NCBI RefSeq assembly: GCF_039536325.1
Contig: NZ_BAAAYO010000013.1
Coordinates: 1 to 64,000, forward strand
Direction of reading: 5' to 3'
Length of the DNA: 64,000 nt
Source of the DNA: Paenibacillus_AB hodogayensis
GTDB lineage: Bacteria; Bacillota; Bacilli; Paenibacillales; NBRC-103111
This document shows, piece after piece, positions 33,886 to 41,898 of this stretch. Under the pieces are notes generated by a model. It searched no databases and had not been told where the DNA came from. It saw only the letters and a program-made list of their open reading frames with translations. Positions within the stretch are counted from its first letter, which is position 1. Each line of letters starts with the position of its first letter. Made by a program: the position numbers and the translations under genes.

Positions 33886-35918
33886 GTTAAGCCCCTCTCC
33901 CCGGAAGGTTGAAAGTATCGTACGATAGCCCGCCATTCCCCTTCGGCTGCCGGCAGGCCGTGCTGCCCGAATATACCAGCCAGCGTCTCGACCCATTGAC
34001 TCTCCTCGGGCGTCCCGGTTCCCGGTTCCGGAGACGGCCGTTCGTAAGGATGACCGAAGGCGATCCGCTGCACCATCAGCATAATATGGAGCGACAAGCC
34101 TGCTGCCGCCGCATCCGTCAAATGGTCCCGGAACCGGCCGACGATCGCCTGCGTCAGCTCGAAGCCGCGAATCGCCAGCTCCCGGCCGACTCGCTCCGCC
34201 TCCGGCCATACCTCCGGATCGAGTCGGTCCAGCAGCCCCTCAAGCGGTGCGGGACCATGATCGCCATCCGTTCCGCGCTGCGCTGCGCTGCTGCGCTCTT
34301 GCCGCTCCGGCCCGCCCCCTCCAGGCCGGTCCGATCTCCGCTCGATGCGCGCCAGGCAGGCCGCGATCGCCTCGAAATCTTCGGCCGTCGGGATCGGATT
34401 TACCCGTACGACGGGGACCGGAAGCGCCATCGGCAGCACGCTGATCGCCAAGTCGGCCTCCGTGCGCGCAACGGCTTGCTCCGCCTCCGACACCGAGCAG
34501 CATTCGGCCACCTCGATATGGCCGACGCGGTTTTGAATAAGCGTTCGCAGAAAACGCGCCGTCCCTTTGCCCGTTCCGCACACCACGACGGCGCGGAAGC
34601 GCCGCTGCTCGCGGTCCCGCTCGATGGCGGCCTGCACGTACAAGACGATGTACGCGGCGGCGCTGTCGTCGGTACGCATCGTCTGCGCCCATGGAGGGGA
34701 CAGGCAAGCCTGCTTCACCGCTTCGAACAGCCCGGGGTACGTGCGGGCGATTTCCGCGGTCAGCGGATTGACGTCATGCACGCCGAACCGTCTGCGGTCG
34801 GCCTTGCGCGCCAGGTGCGAGAGCAGCCCCTCGTACAACTCGGCGTCGCGGCCAAGCGGCAAGCCCGTGTACTCCTCCAGCCGTCCGATCAGGGCGCGCA
34901 CCCGGGAAGCCAGCTCCGCCCGCCTCCGCCTGCGCTCTTCCGGCTCCCGCCCGCAGCTGTCGCGGCCCGGTTCGCCCGACAGGAGCGGCATGAGCACGAA
35001 GACGCTTTCCGCTTCGGAGTCGTATTCATCCCCTTGCCCCGCAGCCGAACGCACACCCAACGCTTCCATCGTCTCCGCCAGCAACTTCCGACAAGCATGC
35101 AGCGCTTCCTCCGCCTCCAACGGCTGTCGAATCAGGCTGACGTCCGCCCCATTGGGTAAAGCCTCGCCGCGGCGAAGCCGCCGCACGGCAACCGCAAAAC
35201 GAAACAGCAGACCGATCGCCGCCTCGTCGGAAGCCGCCTGCCCCAGCTGTTCTTTCCATATCCGCAGCATGGCTCCCGCAGCCGCCTGCAAACGCTCCAT
35301 ATCGCCGCCGTCGAGCAGGTAGGGCGCCAGCTTGCGGGCGATATCGCCCGGCCAGACGCTTTCCCACCATAAGCCCCGCACGATGCGCAGCATATCGCTG
35401 CCGCCGAGCGCCGATTCGGCAAGCGCTTGCAGCAGACGGCGCTTGTCCGGCTCTGCCCCGCTTAAACGTACGCCCTTGCCGGACTCTCTCTCCAGTCGGA
35501 TGCCCCAGCTGCGCCAGCTGTCCGCGGCTTTTTGCAGATCGGACAGCACGGTGTTTCGGCTAGCCTGGACACGATCCGCCAGTTGGTCCAGCGTCGTAAA
35601 GCCGGGCCGCTCCAGCAGCTCGAGCGCAAGACGGTTTTGCCGTTCCTGGACGTTCTCGAACGAAGCCGACTCCTCGGAGGCCATCTCCTCGCGCAGCCTG
35701 CCTCTGGCTTCCGCGTCCGCCTCCAGCCAAACGCCGCGATTCGTTCGCGAGAGCAGCTGCGCATCCATGCCGGCGAGCCGTTCGCGGATCTGCTCCAAGT
35801 CGTATTTGATCGTCCGCTCGCTTACCGTAAACCGTTCCGCCAATTGCTTGATCTTCAACGGCTGGTCCGACTCGGTCAAAGCGAGCAGCACCTCTCTGGC
35901 ACGGGCATGGAGCCGCAT
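33882..35918 (-). CDS. PRD-containing transcriptional regulator with EIIB-like domain
   Basis: This 678-residue protein has two N-terminal HTH regions (~15-45 and ~95-130), two PRD-like regions (~190-290 and ~320-420), an EIIB-like domain with Cys in VVVCGTGKGTARFL, and a C-terminal third PRD-like region (LSLHIMLMVQRI). PRD2 keeps its first His (LLSHLARKADR); PRD1 seems to have lost its His residues. Such regulators read PTS phosphorylation state. The ATG at 35918 follows GGAGGG. It is first in the ten-gene unit, so probably autoregulated. Confidence 0.85.
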   Translation of the reverse strand: MRLHARAREVLLALTESDQPLKIKQLAERFTVSERTIKYDLEQIRERLAGMDAQLLSRTNRGVWLEADAEARGRLREEMASEESASFENVQERQNRLALELLERPGFTTLDQLADRVQASRNTVLSDLQKAADSWRSWGIRLERESGKGVRLSGAEPDKRRLLQALAESALGGSDMLRIVRGLWWESVWPGDIARKLAPYLLDGGDMERLQAAAGAMLRIWKEQLGQAASDEAAIGLLFRFAVAVRRLRRGEALPNGADVSLIRQPLEAEEALHACRKLLAETMEALGVRSAAGQGDEYDSEAESVFVLMPLLSGEPGRDSCGREPEERRRRRAELASRVRALIGRLEEYTGLPLGRDAELYEGLLSHLARKADRRRFGVHDVNPLTAEIARTYPGLFEAVKQACLSPPWAQTMRTDDSAAAYIVLYVQAAIERDREQRRFRAVVVCGTGKGTARFLRTLIQNRVGHIEVAECCSVSEAEQAVARTEADLAISVLPMALPVPVVRVNPIPTAEDFEAIAACLARIERRSDRPGGGGPERQERSSAAQRGTDGDHGPAPLEGLLDRLDPEVWPEAERVGRELAIRGFELTQAIVGRFRDHLTDAAAAGLSLHIMLMVQRIAFGHPYERPSPEPGTGTPEESQWVETLAGIFGQHGLPAAEGEWRAIVRYFQPSGERGLT

Positions 35919-36005
35919 CGGCCATCCCTCCGATCCAAACGTGATGATATCCAAATTATATACGTCCTAGGCAACGTCGGAACAGAACAAATCGTTTCCC
36001 TTTCA

Positions 36006-36061
36006 TTCGTGCAACGGTTGCAGGATCATTCGTGCAAACCCGCCGAATTCCGTTCGTGCAA
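36006..36061. repeat. Three direct repeats of TTCGTGCAA upstream of the PRD regulator
   Basis: The 9-mer TTCGTGCAA occurs at 36006-36014, 36029-36037 and 36053-36061, spaced 23-24 bases start to start (about two and a quarter helix turns). They lie 88-143 bases upstream of the regulator start codon in the divergent gap with the photolyase gene. This is a plausible operator array for the PRD regulator; no binding site is known. Confidence 0.6.
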
Positions 36062-36199
36062 GCCTTCTGCGCCCCTGGCCGGCGTTTCCCGGCAAACCGG
36101 AGCGAGCGCGCTTCCGCTTAGCGGCAGGAAAACAGCATATCCGCTGCGAATTGCTAACGATACCGATCCGATTTCTACACACCGAGGGAGCTTCCGACC

Positions 36200-37591
36200 A
36201 TGATCGTGTTCGTTCACCGCAAAGATTTGCGGATTGCCGATATGCCGGCCTTTACTTATATTTCCCGAAAAGGGAGCAAATCTTTGCATTTGTTTGTGCT
36301 CGATCCCGTCATTTTGTCCGAAAGGCGGACCGAAGCGGCCAGCGGCCGCCATTTTATGGCTATGCTGGCCCGTCTGCAAGAGCTGTATCGCCGCGAGGGA
36401 GCCAAGCTGAATGTTGTATATGGAGCGCCGGAAGAAATTATTCCGCAAGCCGCACTGCTGCACGAAGCGTGCGAGGTAGTGGTCCATCGCGACGATACGC
36501 CTTACGCCCGCCAGCGGGACGGAAAGCTCGAAAAGACGCTCTGGCGGCTTGGCATTCCGCTAACGGTATTGTCCGATCAGCCTTTGGCCGAGCCCGACGA
36601 GTTTCATCGGTATGCCGGACGGCAAACGCCCTATAAAGTGTTCACCCCGTATTATCGCAAATGGAGCGAGTTCGTTCGCGATACGTTCCAACCGCCGTCG
36701 GCCGTTTCTCTGCGGCAGCTGACGACGGCGTCTTTGCACGAGTCGCTCGCGGATGCGTACCGCTCTCCCTTCCGGATCGAGCCGCTGCCGAACGAAGAAA
36801 GCATGACGGAGCCCGAACGCGCGTTGGGTGCGTTCGTCGGGAGCAAGCTGTCGGACTATGCCGACCGGCGAGATTGGTATGCAACGGATGCTACGAGCGG
36901 TCTGAGCGCATATATCAATACGGGCGCGATTTCCATCCGCACCGTTTATGAGAGCATGTTGGAGGGGGAAACGTACGAGGCTTGGCGGAGACAGCTGGCC
37001 TGGCGGGATTTCTACTTGTACCAATCGGCGCTCGATCCGTTGTTTTTCCGCTACGAGCGGCATTTCGACCTGTCGATTCTGAGCGATCGCCATGTCGACG
37101 CCTGGAGCCGTGCGGAAACCGGCATTCCGATCATTGACGCCGCCATGACGCAGCTGAACGAAACCGGACGGATGCCGAACCGGCTGAGGATGGTGACGGC
37201 GATGTTTCTCACGAAAAACTTGCTGGCTCCATTTCCTTTCGGTGAATCGTTGTTTCGTCATCGCTTGGCGGACGCGGATAACGTTCTGAACCGGGGAGGC
37301 TGGCTGTGGTCGGCCTCGCTCGGCTTCGACGCGGCGCCCTACTTCCGGATCATGAACCCGGAGTCGCAATCCCGGCAATGGGACCCGGCGGGCGAATATA
37401 TCCGGCGCTGGCTGCCGCAGCTCCGCGCCTTCTCCGACCGCGACATCCATCGTCCGCTGCCCCATGCGATCGTCGACCTGAAGGCGTCGCGAGCCCGTGC
37501 TATCGATGTCTACAAACAAATCTTGTCTTCGGCAGGCGCTATGCAGCGAGAGGTTGACGAAAAGGAACCGGAGCCCGGATCCGCGCTGTGA
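36200..37591 (+). CDS. phrB: Deoxyribodipyrimidine photo-lyase (cryptochrome/photolyase family)
   Basis: This 463-residue protein has the N-terminal alpha/beta antenna domain (MIVFVHRKDLRIADMPA) and the FAD domain with TGIPIIDAAMTQLNETGRMPNRLRM and NRGGWLWSASLGFDAAPYFR-type motifs of CPD photolyases. It would repair UV-induced pyrimidine dimers with light. The conserved Trp-rich region is intact. It is monocistronic, divergent from the PRD unit and convergent with the LysR gene. The ribosome site (GGGAG) is 13 bases from the ATG, a little far. Confidence 0.93.
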   Translation: MIVFVHRKDLRIADMPAFTYISRKGSKSLHLFVLDPVILSERRTEAASGRHFMAMLARLQELYRREGAKLNVVYGAPEEIIPQAALLHEACEVVVHRDDTPYARQRDGKLEKTLWRLGIPLTVLSDQPLAEPDEFHRYAGRQTPYKVFTPYYRKWSEFVRDTFQPPSAVSLRQLTTASLHESLADAYRSPFRIEPLPNEESMTEPERALGAFVGSKLSDYADRRDWYATDATSGLSAYINTGAISIRTVYESMLEGETYEAWRRQLAWRDFYLYQSALDPLFFRYERHFDLSILSDRHVDAWSRAETGIPIIDAAMTQLNETGRMPNRLRMVTAMFLTKNLLAPFPFGESLFRHRLADADNVLNRGGWLWSASLGFDAAPYFRIMNPESQSRQWDPAGEYIRRWLPQLRAFSDRDIHRPLPHAIVDLKASRARAIDVYKQILSSAGAMQREVDEKEPEPGSAL

Positions 37592-37598
37592 TTCGTCC

Positions 37599-38495
37599 CT
37601 ATTCCGGCAATCCCGAGGCGGACCGGGCAAAGCGGACAAACTGTTTTGCACAAGGGGTCAAGGCATCGCCCTCGCGCGTATAGAGCCCGATGGGATTGCC
37701 GACTCGCACCCCCGCGATCCGCACGCGCCCGACCTCGCCGCGCGCGATATTCTCCCGCACCTCGAGAGCAGAGACGAGCGCCGCTCCGTAACCGGCGGCG
37801 ACGGCGCGAACGGTTTCGGCCGTACCGCTGCATTGCAGGCCGATGCGCGGCAGCGGCTGGCCGTGCAGCCGGCATAGCGCCAGCAGCAGCTCCCGGCCCG
37901 AGCTGCCTTCCTCGCGAACGACGAACGGCTCGACCAGCAGGGCGGCCAGTGTCGTTTCGCTTCCGGCCAGCGGATGGGCCCCAGGCACGACAAACCACAG
38001 CTCATCCTCCATGAGCGGCTCGTGAGCAAGCCCCGGCGGAAGCTCGCGTCCTCCCCCGACTACAGCCAGATCTGCCTCATGATGCAGCAGCCGGCGGAAC
38101 GCTTCCCTGGAATTGACCGTCGCCAGTCCGATATCCACATCCGGATAAATGCCCGCAAAGGAAGCGATCCACGAGGGCAGCAGCATGTTGGCCGGCAAAT
38201 AGGTGGCGGCAATGCGCAGCCGACCAAGCTGTCCGTCCCGAATGCGGGCAGCCTCCCGCTCGATCTCCCGTTCCAGCGCAAAAAAACGGCCACCCATCCC
38301 CGCCAGCCGTTCCCCTGCTTCCGTCAAGGCCAGTCCCCTCCCTTTCGGACGAAACAGCTCCAGACCAAGCTCCTTCTCCAGGTTTCGCAATTGCGCCGTT
38401 ACAGCGGGCTGACTGATATGCAAATGCTGCGAAGCCTTCATCACGCCACCGTTTATCACCACTTCATGAAACAAGCGAAACGCATGTACATTCAT
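37599..38495 (-). CDS. LysR family transcriptional regulator
   Basis: This 298-residue protein has an N-terminal winged HTH (GGVMKASQHLHISQPAVTAQLRNLEKELGLELF) and a C-terminal type 2 periplasmic-binding-like effector domain. It is divergent from the threonine synthase gene, which it may control; the 127-bp gap holds AAAAC-N8-GTTTT (38539-38556), a possible LysR-type dyad. The ATG at 38495 has GGGAGAG upstream. Effector unknown. Confidence 0.9.
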   Translation of the reverse strand: MNVHAFRLFHEVVINGGVMKASQHLHISQPAVTAQLRNLEKELGLELFRPKGRGLALTEAGERLAGMGGRFFALEREIEREAARIRDGQLGRLRIAATYLPANMLLPSWIASFAGIYPDVDIGLATVNSREAFRRLLHHEADLAVVGGGRELPPGLAHEPLMEDELWFVVPGAHPLAGSETTLAALLVEPFVVREEGSSGRELLLALCRLHGQPLPRIGLQCSGTAETVRAVAAGYGAALVSALEVRENIARGEVGRVRIAGVRVGNPIGLYTREGDALTPCAKQFVRFARSASGLPE

Positions 38496-38622
38496 TGCCG
38501 CTCTCCCTATACCAAAAGTTTTATTTATGTTTACCTTCAAAACATATATTAGTTTTATGATTTCGTTCCCTTTATTCTATAGATACGACTTCGTCGGTTC
38601 AACTACCAAGGAGAGATGGGAC

Positions 38623-39870
38623 ATGAGGTTTATCTGTATGGAATGCGGATGCGAAGCCTCAGGCAGCGGGCAAGCTTTGTACCGCTGCGAATGCGGAGGT
38701 TTGCTGGATACGGTTCTGGACGATCGCGGGCTGGACGCCGACCGGTTGAAGCGGCTGTTCGACGTCCGTCTTTCCGAGCGCAACACCCCTTTATCCGGTG
38801 GCGTCTGGCGCTACAAAGAGCTGATCCATCCCGAGCTGCCCATGGACAGCATCGTAACCAAAAACGAGGGCAATACCGGGCTTTACGAACATGCGGACCT
38901 GCGCGAATATGCAGGGACCAGGCGTTTATGGCTGAAGGCGCAAAGCGAAAATCCGAGCGGCTCATTCAAGGATAACGGCATGACCGTCGCCGTGTCGCAT
39001 GGGCTCTGGCTGGGGTATTCTCGTTTCGCCTGCACCTCGACAGGCAACACGTCGTCGTCCATGGCGATGTACGCCGCTCTGGCCGGGGCGGAGGCGGTCG
39101 TCTATCTTCCGGATCAGGGCGTATCGTTGAGTAAGGTTCTTCAGACCGAAGCTTACGGGGCGCAGCTCGTCCGGATCGAAGGCGGTTACGATGCCGGCAT
39201 CCGTTACTTGGAGGAGCACGCCGAGGCGATGCGCCTGTACGTATGCAATTCGCTCAACCCGCTGCGGATCGAAGGGCAGAAAAGCATAGCCTTCGAGCTG
39301 GCGCATCAGTTGGATTGGCGGATGCCGGACTGGATCGTGCTGCCCGGAGGCGCCCTCAGCAATGCGGCGGCGATGGGTAAAGGACTGGATGAGTTGAAGC
39401 GCATCGGCTTGATCGCATCGGTTCCGCGCATCGCCATCGTGCAAGCGGAAGGCGCGGCTCCGTTTCACCGGATGCTCCTCAACCGGGAGAGCTCCCTCCG
39501 GCCGGTCGACCAACCGGCCACCATCGCTTCGGCGCTGCATATCGGCAACCCGCCCAACTGGCCAAAAGCGCTGCGTTACGCGATCGAGCGGGCACGAGGC
39601 GTGACCGTCTCCGTCAGCGACCGGGACATCCTTGAGGCCAAAGCGCGGATCGACCGGAGCGGCATCGGCTGCGAGCCCGCTTCGGCGGCGGCTCTGGCAG
39701 GTTTGCGCCGACTCGTCGCCGACGGAACGATCCATCCCGAGGAAACCGCGGCCTGCCTGTTAACCGGTCATTTACTGAAGGACCCCGAGGCGATTGCGTT
39801 GTCCCTTTCCTTATGGAAAGATTCCAAACAAACTGTTCAGCCCGCTCCTCGGCCGCTCGAGCCAGATTAA
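38623..39870 (+). CDS. thrC: Threonine synthase
   Basis: This 415-residue fold-type II PLP enzyme has an N-terminal zinc-ribbon-like segment (CMECGCEASGSGQALYRCEC), the PLP Lys in ENPSGSFKDNGMT and the phosphate loop LPGGALSNAAAMGKG. Such proteins convert O-phosphohomoserine to threonine. Threonine synthase genes normally sit with hom/thrB; this one is alone beside a LysR regulator, so it could be a second copy or a related beta-eliminating enzyme. The ATG at 38623 follows AAGGAGAG. Confidence 0.82.
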   Translation: MRFICMECGCEASGSGQALYRCECGGLLDTVLDDRGLDADRLKRLFDVRLSERNTPLSGGVWRYKELIHPELPMDSIVTKNEGNTGLYEHADLREYAGTRRLWLKAQSENPSGSFKDNGMTVAVSHGLWLGYSRFACTSTGNTSSSMAMYAALAGAEAVVYLPDQGVSLSKVLQTEAYGAQLVRIEGGYDAGIRYLEEHAEAMRLYVCNSLNPLRIEGQKSIAFELAHQLDWRMPDWIVLPGGALSNAAAMGKGLDELKRIGLIASVPRIAIVQAEGAAPFHRMLLNRESSLRPVDQPATIASALHIGNPPNWPKALRYAIERARGVTVSVSDRDILEAKARIDRSGIGCEPASAAALAGLRRLVADGTIHPEETAACLLTGHLLKDPEAIALSLSLWKDSKQTVQPAPRPLEPD

Positions 39871-39886
39871 CCGTTGCATGCAAAAA

Positions 39887-39926
39887 AACCTCCAAAACCG
39901 CTTGCCAAGCAACGGTTTTGGAGGTT
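39887..39926 (-). terminator. Terminator of the small FAD oxidoreductase gene
   Basis: A perfect 14-bp stem (AACCTCCAAAACCG against CGGTTTTGGAGGTT, twelve-base loop) is followed on the minus strand by a run of Ts. It lies between the convergent threonine synthase and FAD protein genes. Confidence 0.85.
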
Positions 39927-39998
39927 CTATCTTAGTTATCCACAATTATATCCACAGGTTGTCAACAAGTTCACAACCGCTTCCGCCGTTGTGCCTTA

Positions 39999-40562
39999 TT
40001 AGGCTTTCAGCACATCGTGGTCGACGTACCGTTCGCCGTTCAGCTCGCTGATGACGTTGATGGCGACCTTGGCCCCGTCCCCGGCGGTAATAATCGTATG
40101 TACACTGACGCCGGCACACGTACCCGCCGCCCAGACGCCCGCTACGTTCGTTCTGCCCTGCGCATCCGTTTTGAATATCGTCTTTACCCGAGGCTCCGTG
40201 CCCGGAGTCGTTTCCAGTCCGGCCGCTTCAGCCAGATCGACCAGGAAGCCGGTGGCGAGGATGACATGCTGCGTCTCGTAGGAAGCGCCTTCGGTTTGCA
40301 CTTGAACGCTTGCTTCTCCGCGGGAGATGCCGCTCGCCTTGCCGGAAACGAACTCCGCTCCGAACTTGGCCGCCTGCTTCTTGCCCGTCTCGAGCAGATC
40401 GGGACCGCTGATCTCCGCCACTCCGTAATGATTTTCCAGCCAAGCCCGTTTCGTCACGCTTTGGTCGCTGTCCACAACCAGCACTTTTTTACCGGCTTTG
40501 GCCGCAAAAAGGGCCGCACTGGCCCCCGCCGGGCCGGCTCCAACGATCACAACATCGTACAT
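39999..40562 (-). CDS. Small FAD-dependent oxidoreductase (thioredoxin-reductase-like)
   Basis: This 187-residue protein begins YDVVIVGAGPAGASAALFAAKAGKKVLVVD, an FAD-binding Rossmann motif, and ends with the VWAAGTCAG segment that closes the FAD domain in thioredoxin reductases. It lacks the NADPH domain and the redox CxxC, so it is a single-domain form, about 60 % of the normal length. Reading frame is open without signs of decay. The start at 40562 is set by AGGAGG at 8 bases. Electron donor and substrate are unknown. Confidence 0.8.
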   Translation of the reverse strand: MYDVVIVGAGPAGASAALFAAKAGKKVLVVDSDQSVTKRAWLENHYGVAEISGPDLLETGKKQAAKFGAEFVSGKASGISRGEASVQVQTEGASYETQHVILATGFLVDLAEAAGLETTPGTEPRVKTIFKTDAQGRTNVAGVWAAGTCAGVSVHTIITAGDGAKVAINVISELNGERYVDHDVLKA

Positions 40563-40596
40563 ACGCATTGCCTCCTCGAAAGCTGGATTATGTTTC

Positions 40597-40610
40597 TATA
40601 CATTAGTATA
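40597..40610. promoter_or_regulatory. Short palindrome upstream of the FAD oxidoreductase
   Basis: TATAC-ATTA-GTATA lies 35 bases upstream of the start codon in an A/T-rich stretch. It could be an operator overlapping the promoter (minus-strand TATACT resembles a -10). No regulator gene is adjacent. Confidence 0.35.
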
Positions 40611-40727
40611 CAAAAAGTGTAAGTCAAAAGGAAATAAGCGCTTTCTGCGTACTAACTGCGAAGCGAGGAACGCAAAAAATCCCCATTTGCCCGATGCGGC
40701 AAGGGGAGCTTTTTCGCTGCGACCGGT

Positions 40728-40973
40728 TCAGTTGGCGCGGACAAAGGTCACGCGCTCGCCCGGCTTAACGTGGGACACTCTGCGGAATACCTTCAGCCAG
40801 GCTATCGCTTGCGAATCGCAGTCGCTGATCGTATTGCTCCACCACTGGCGCTCGGTTTTGGCCACAGCGGGAAGCGGAAATCCTAAAATTTGCTCGATCT
40901 GTTCAAAAGCCAATGTCACTTGGGGACGGCGCTGCTCGTTCAAATATTGCGCCAGCCTCGTGTATTTGCTCAT
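40728..40973 (-). CDS. DUF7662-like small protein
   Basis: This 81-residue protein has the pattern YTRLAQYLNEQ...VTLAFEQIEQILGFPLPAVAKTERQWWSN followed by a Trp-containing segment (AIAWLKVF), which I associate with the DUF7662 group of small proteins often found in restriction or HNH contexts. Nothing of that kind is adjacent here. Function unknown. It is a leftward singleton divergent from nikR. Confidence 0.65.
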   Translation of the reverse strand: MSKYTRLAQYLNEQRRPQVTLAFEQIEQILGFPLPAVAKTERQWWSNTISDCDSQAIAWLKVFRRVSHVKPGERVTFVRAN

Positions 40974-41097
40974 CGTTATTCACCCATCTCCCAGTATAGC
41001 GTTTCAGGCTGAACAAATACTGAACATTAGCTGGCGGTTCGTGAATCCCTCTGAAATGTGCTACAATTTTGTAAAATACCGTATTGCGGAGGAGCCT

Positions 41098-41616
41098 ATG
41101 TCCGGTAAAGACGACCTGGTCCGATTCGGCGTTTCCATGCCTTCGGAGCTGATTCAACAATTCGATCAATACATTGGCGAGCAAGGCTACACGAACCGTT
41201 CCGAAGCGATCCGCGATCTCGTTCGCAAGACGCTGCTCCAGCCTGGGCGGCTGAATCCGGAACAATTGGTCGCCGGCACGATCGTTATGGTATACGACCA
41301 CGATGTGAGCGAGCTCCCCTTGCTGCTCATGGAGCTTCAGCACCAGTACCACCATCATATCATTTCCACCATGCACGTCCACCTCAATCACGATCAATGC
41401 CTGGAAATCATCGCCGTCCGGGGACGGCTGGATCAGCTGCGGGAGCTGCAGTCGCAGATCCAAGTGCACCGCGGCGTGCTGTATTGCGAGTTGTCGGTGA
41501 CGTATGTGGACGAGCAGAACGAAGCGGACGGACACGCCCACCATGGACACCACGGACTCGGAGCCGGCCGCCACGCTCATTCCGGCCCATCCGCCGGAGA
41601 GCGCGCGGAGAGCTAG
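41098..41616 (+). CDS. nikR: Nickel-responsive regulator NikR
   Basis: This 172-residue protein has an N-terminal ribbon-helix-helix (VRFGVSMPSELIQQFDQYIGEQGYTNRSEAIRDLVRK) and a C-terminal ACT-like domain with nickel ligands in HQYHHHIISTMHVHLNHDQCLE (His/His/His/Cys). It represses nickel uptake when nickel is bound. An extra His-rich tail (GHAHHGHHGLGAGRHAH) may store or sense metal. The ATG at 41098 follows GGAGGAG. The inverted-repeat element begins exactly at its TAG stop codon. nikABCDE follow. Confidence 0.95.
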   Translation: MSGKDDLVRFGVSMPSELIQQFDQYIGEQGYTNRSEAIRDLVRKTLLQPGRLNPEQLVAGTIVMVYDHDVSELPLLLMELQHQYHHHIISTMHVHLNHDQCLEIIAVRGRLDQLRELQSQIQVHRGVLYCELSVTYVDEQNEADGHAHHGHHGLGAGRHAHSGPSAGERAES

Positions 41617-41718
41617 TACAAAGTCAGAGCTAATCCTGTGTATTCCGGAGGCTCGATCCCTTGAGGTACAAGGGATTCGGTCCATTCCAAGGATACCGTT
41701 TAAGGTCTGACTTTGTAC
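41616..41718. repeat. 103-bp inverted-repeat element, copy A
   Basis: Perfect 13-bp terminal inverted repeats GTACAAAGTCAGA (41616-41628) and TCTGACTTTGTAC (41706-41718) enclose a stem-loop with ATCCCTTG/CAAGGGAT. The left end coincides with the last base of the nikR stop codon. A related copy lies at 57205-57297. Size, terminal repeats and lack of coding sequence suggest a MITE-like element. Confidence 0.7.
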
Positions 41719-41850
41719 CAGCATGTAGAGACTTCTTATGCTAAATGCCAGACATCGGACCGGTATCAAGATGCCGGGAACGATGTCTCTTTGGCGTATG
41801 CGCTTCTTTTTTCCAAAAAAGGACTTACTCTTTCCGCCACCCTGTGCTAC

Positions 41851-41879
41851 AATATGTCCGAATCGTGTTACTACATATT
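41851..41879. promoter_or_regulatory. Candidate NikR operator upstream of nikA
   Basis: AATATGT and ACATATT form a perfect 7-bp dyad separated by 15 bases (29 bp in all). The spacing matches the geometry of the E. coli NikR operator (two 6-bp half-sites 16 bases apart), though the half-site sequence differs. It overlaps an extended -10 (TGCTACAAT, 41845-41853) and lies 20 bases before the nikA start. Confidence 0.5.
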
Positions 41880-41898
41880 CCAAGACGGGGTGGAGAAA

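Noticed and set aside
36006..36061. Sigma-54 type promoter in the TTGCACGAA repeats
   Set aside because: The -24/-12 spacing (GG-N10-GC) is not met, and the regulator has no sigma-54-interacting AAA+ domain.
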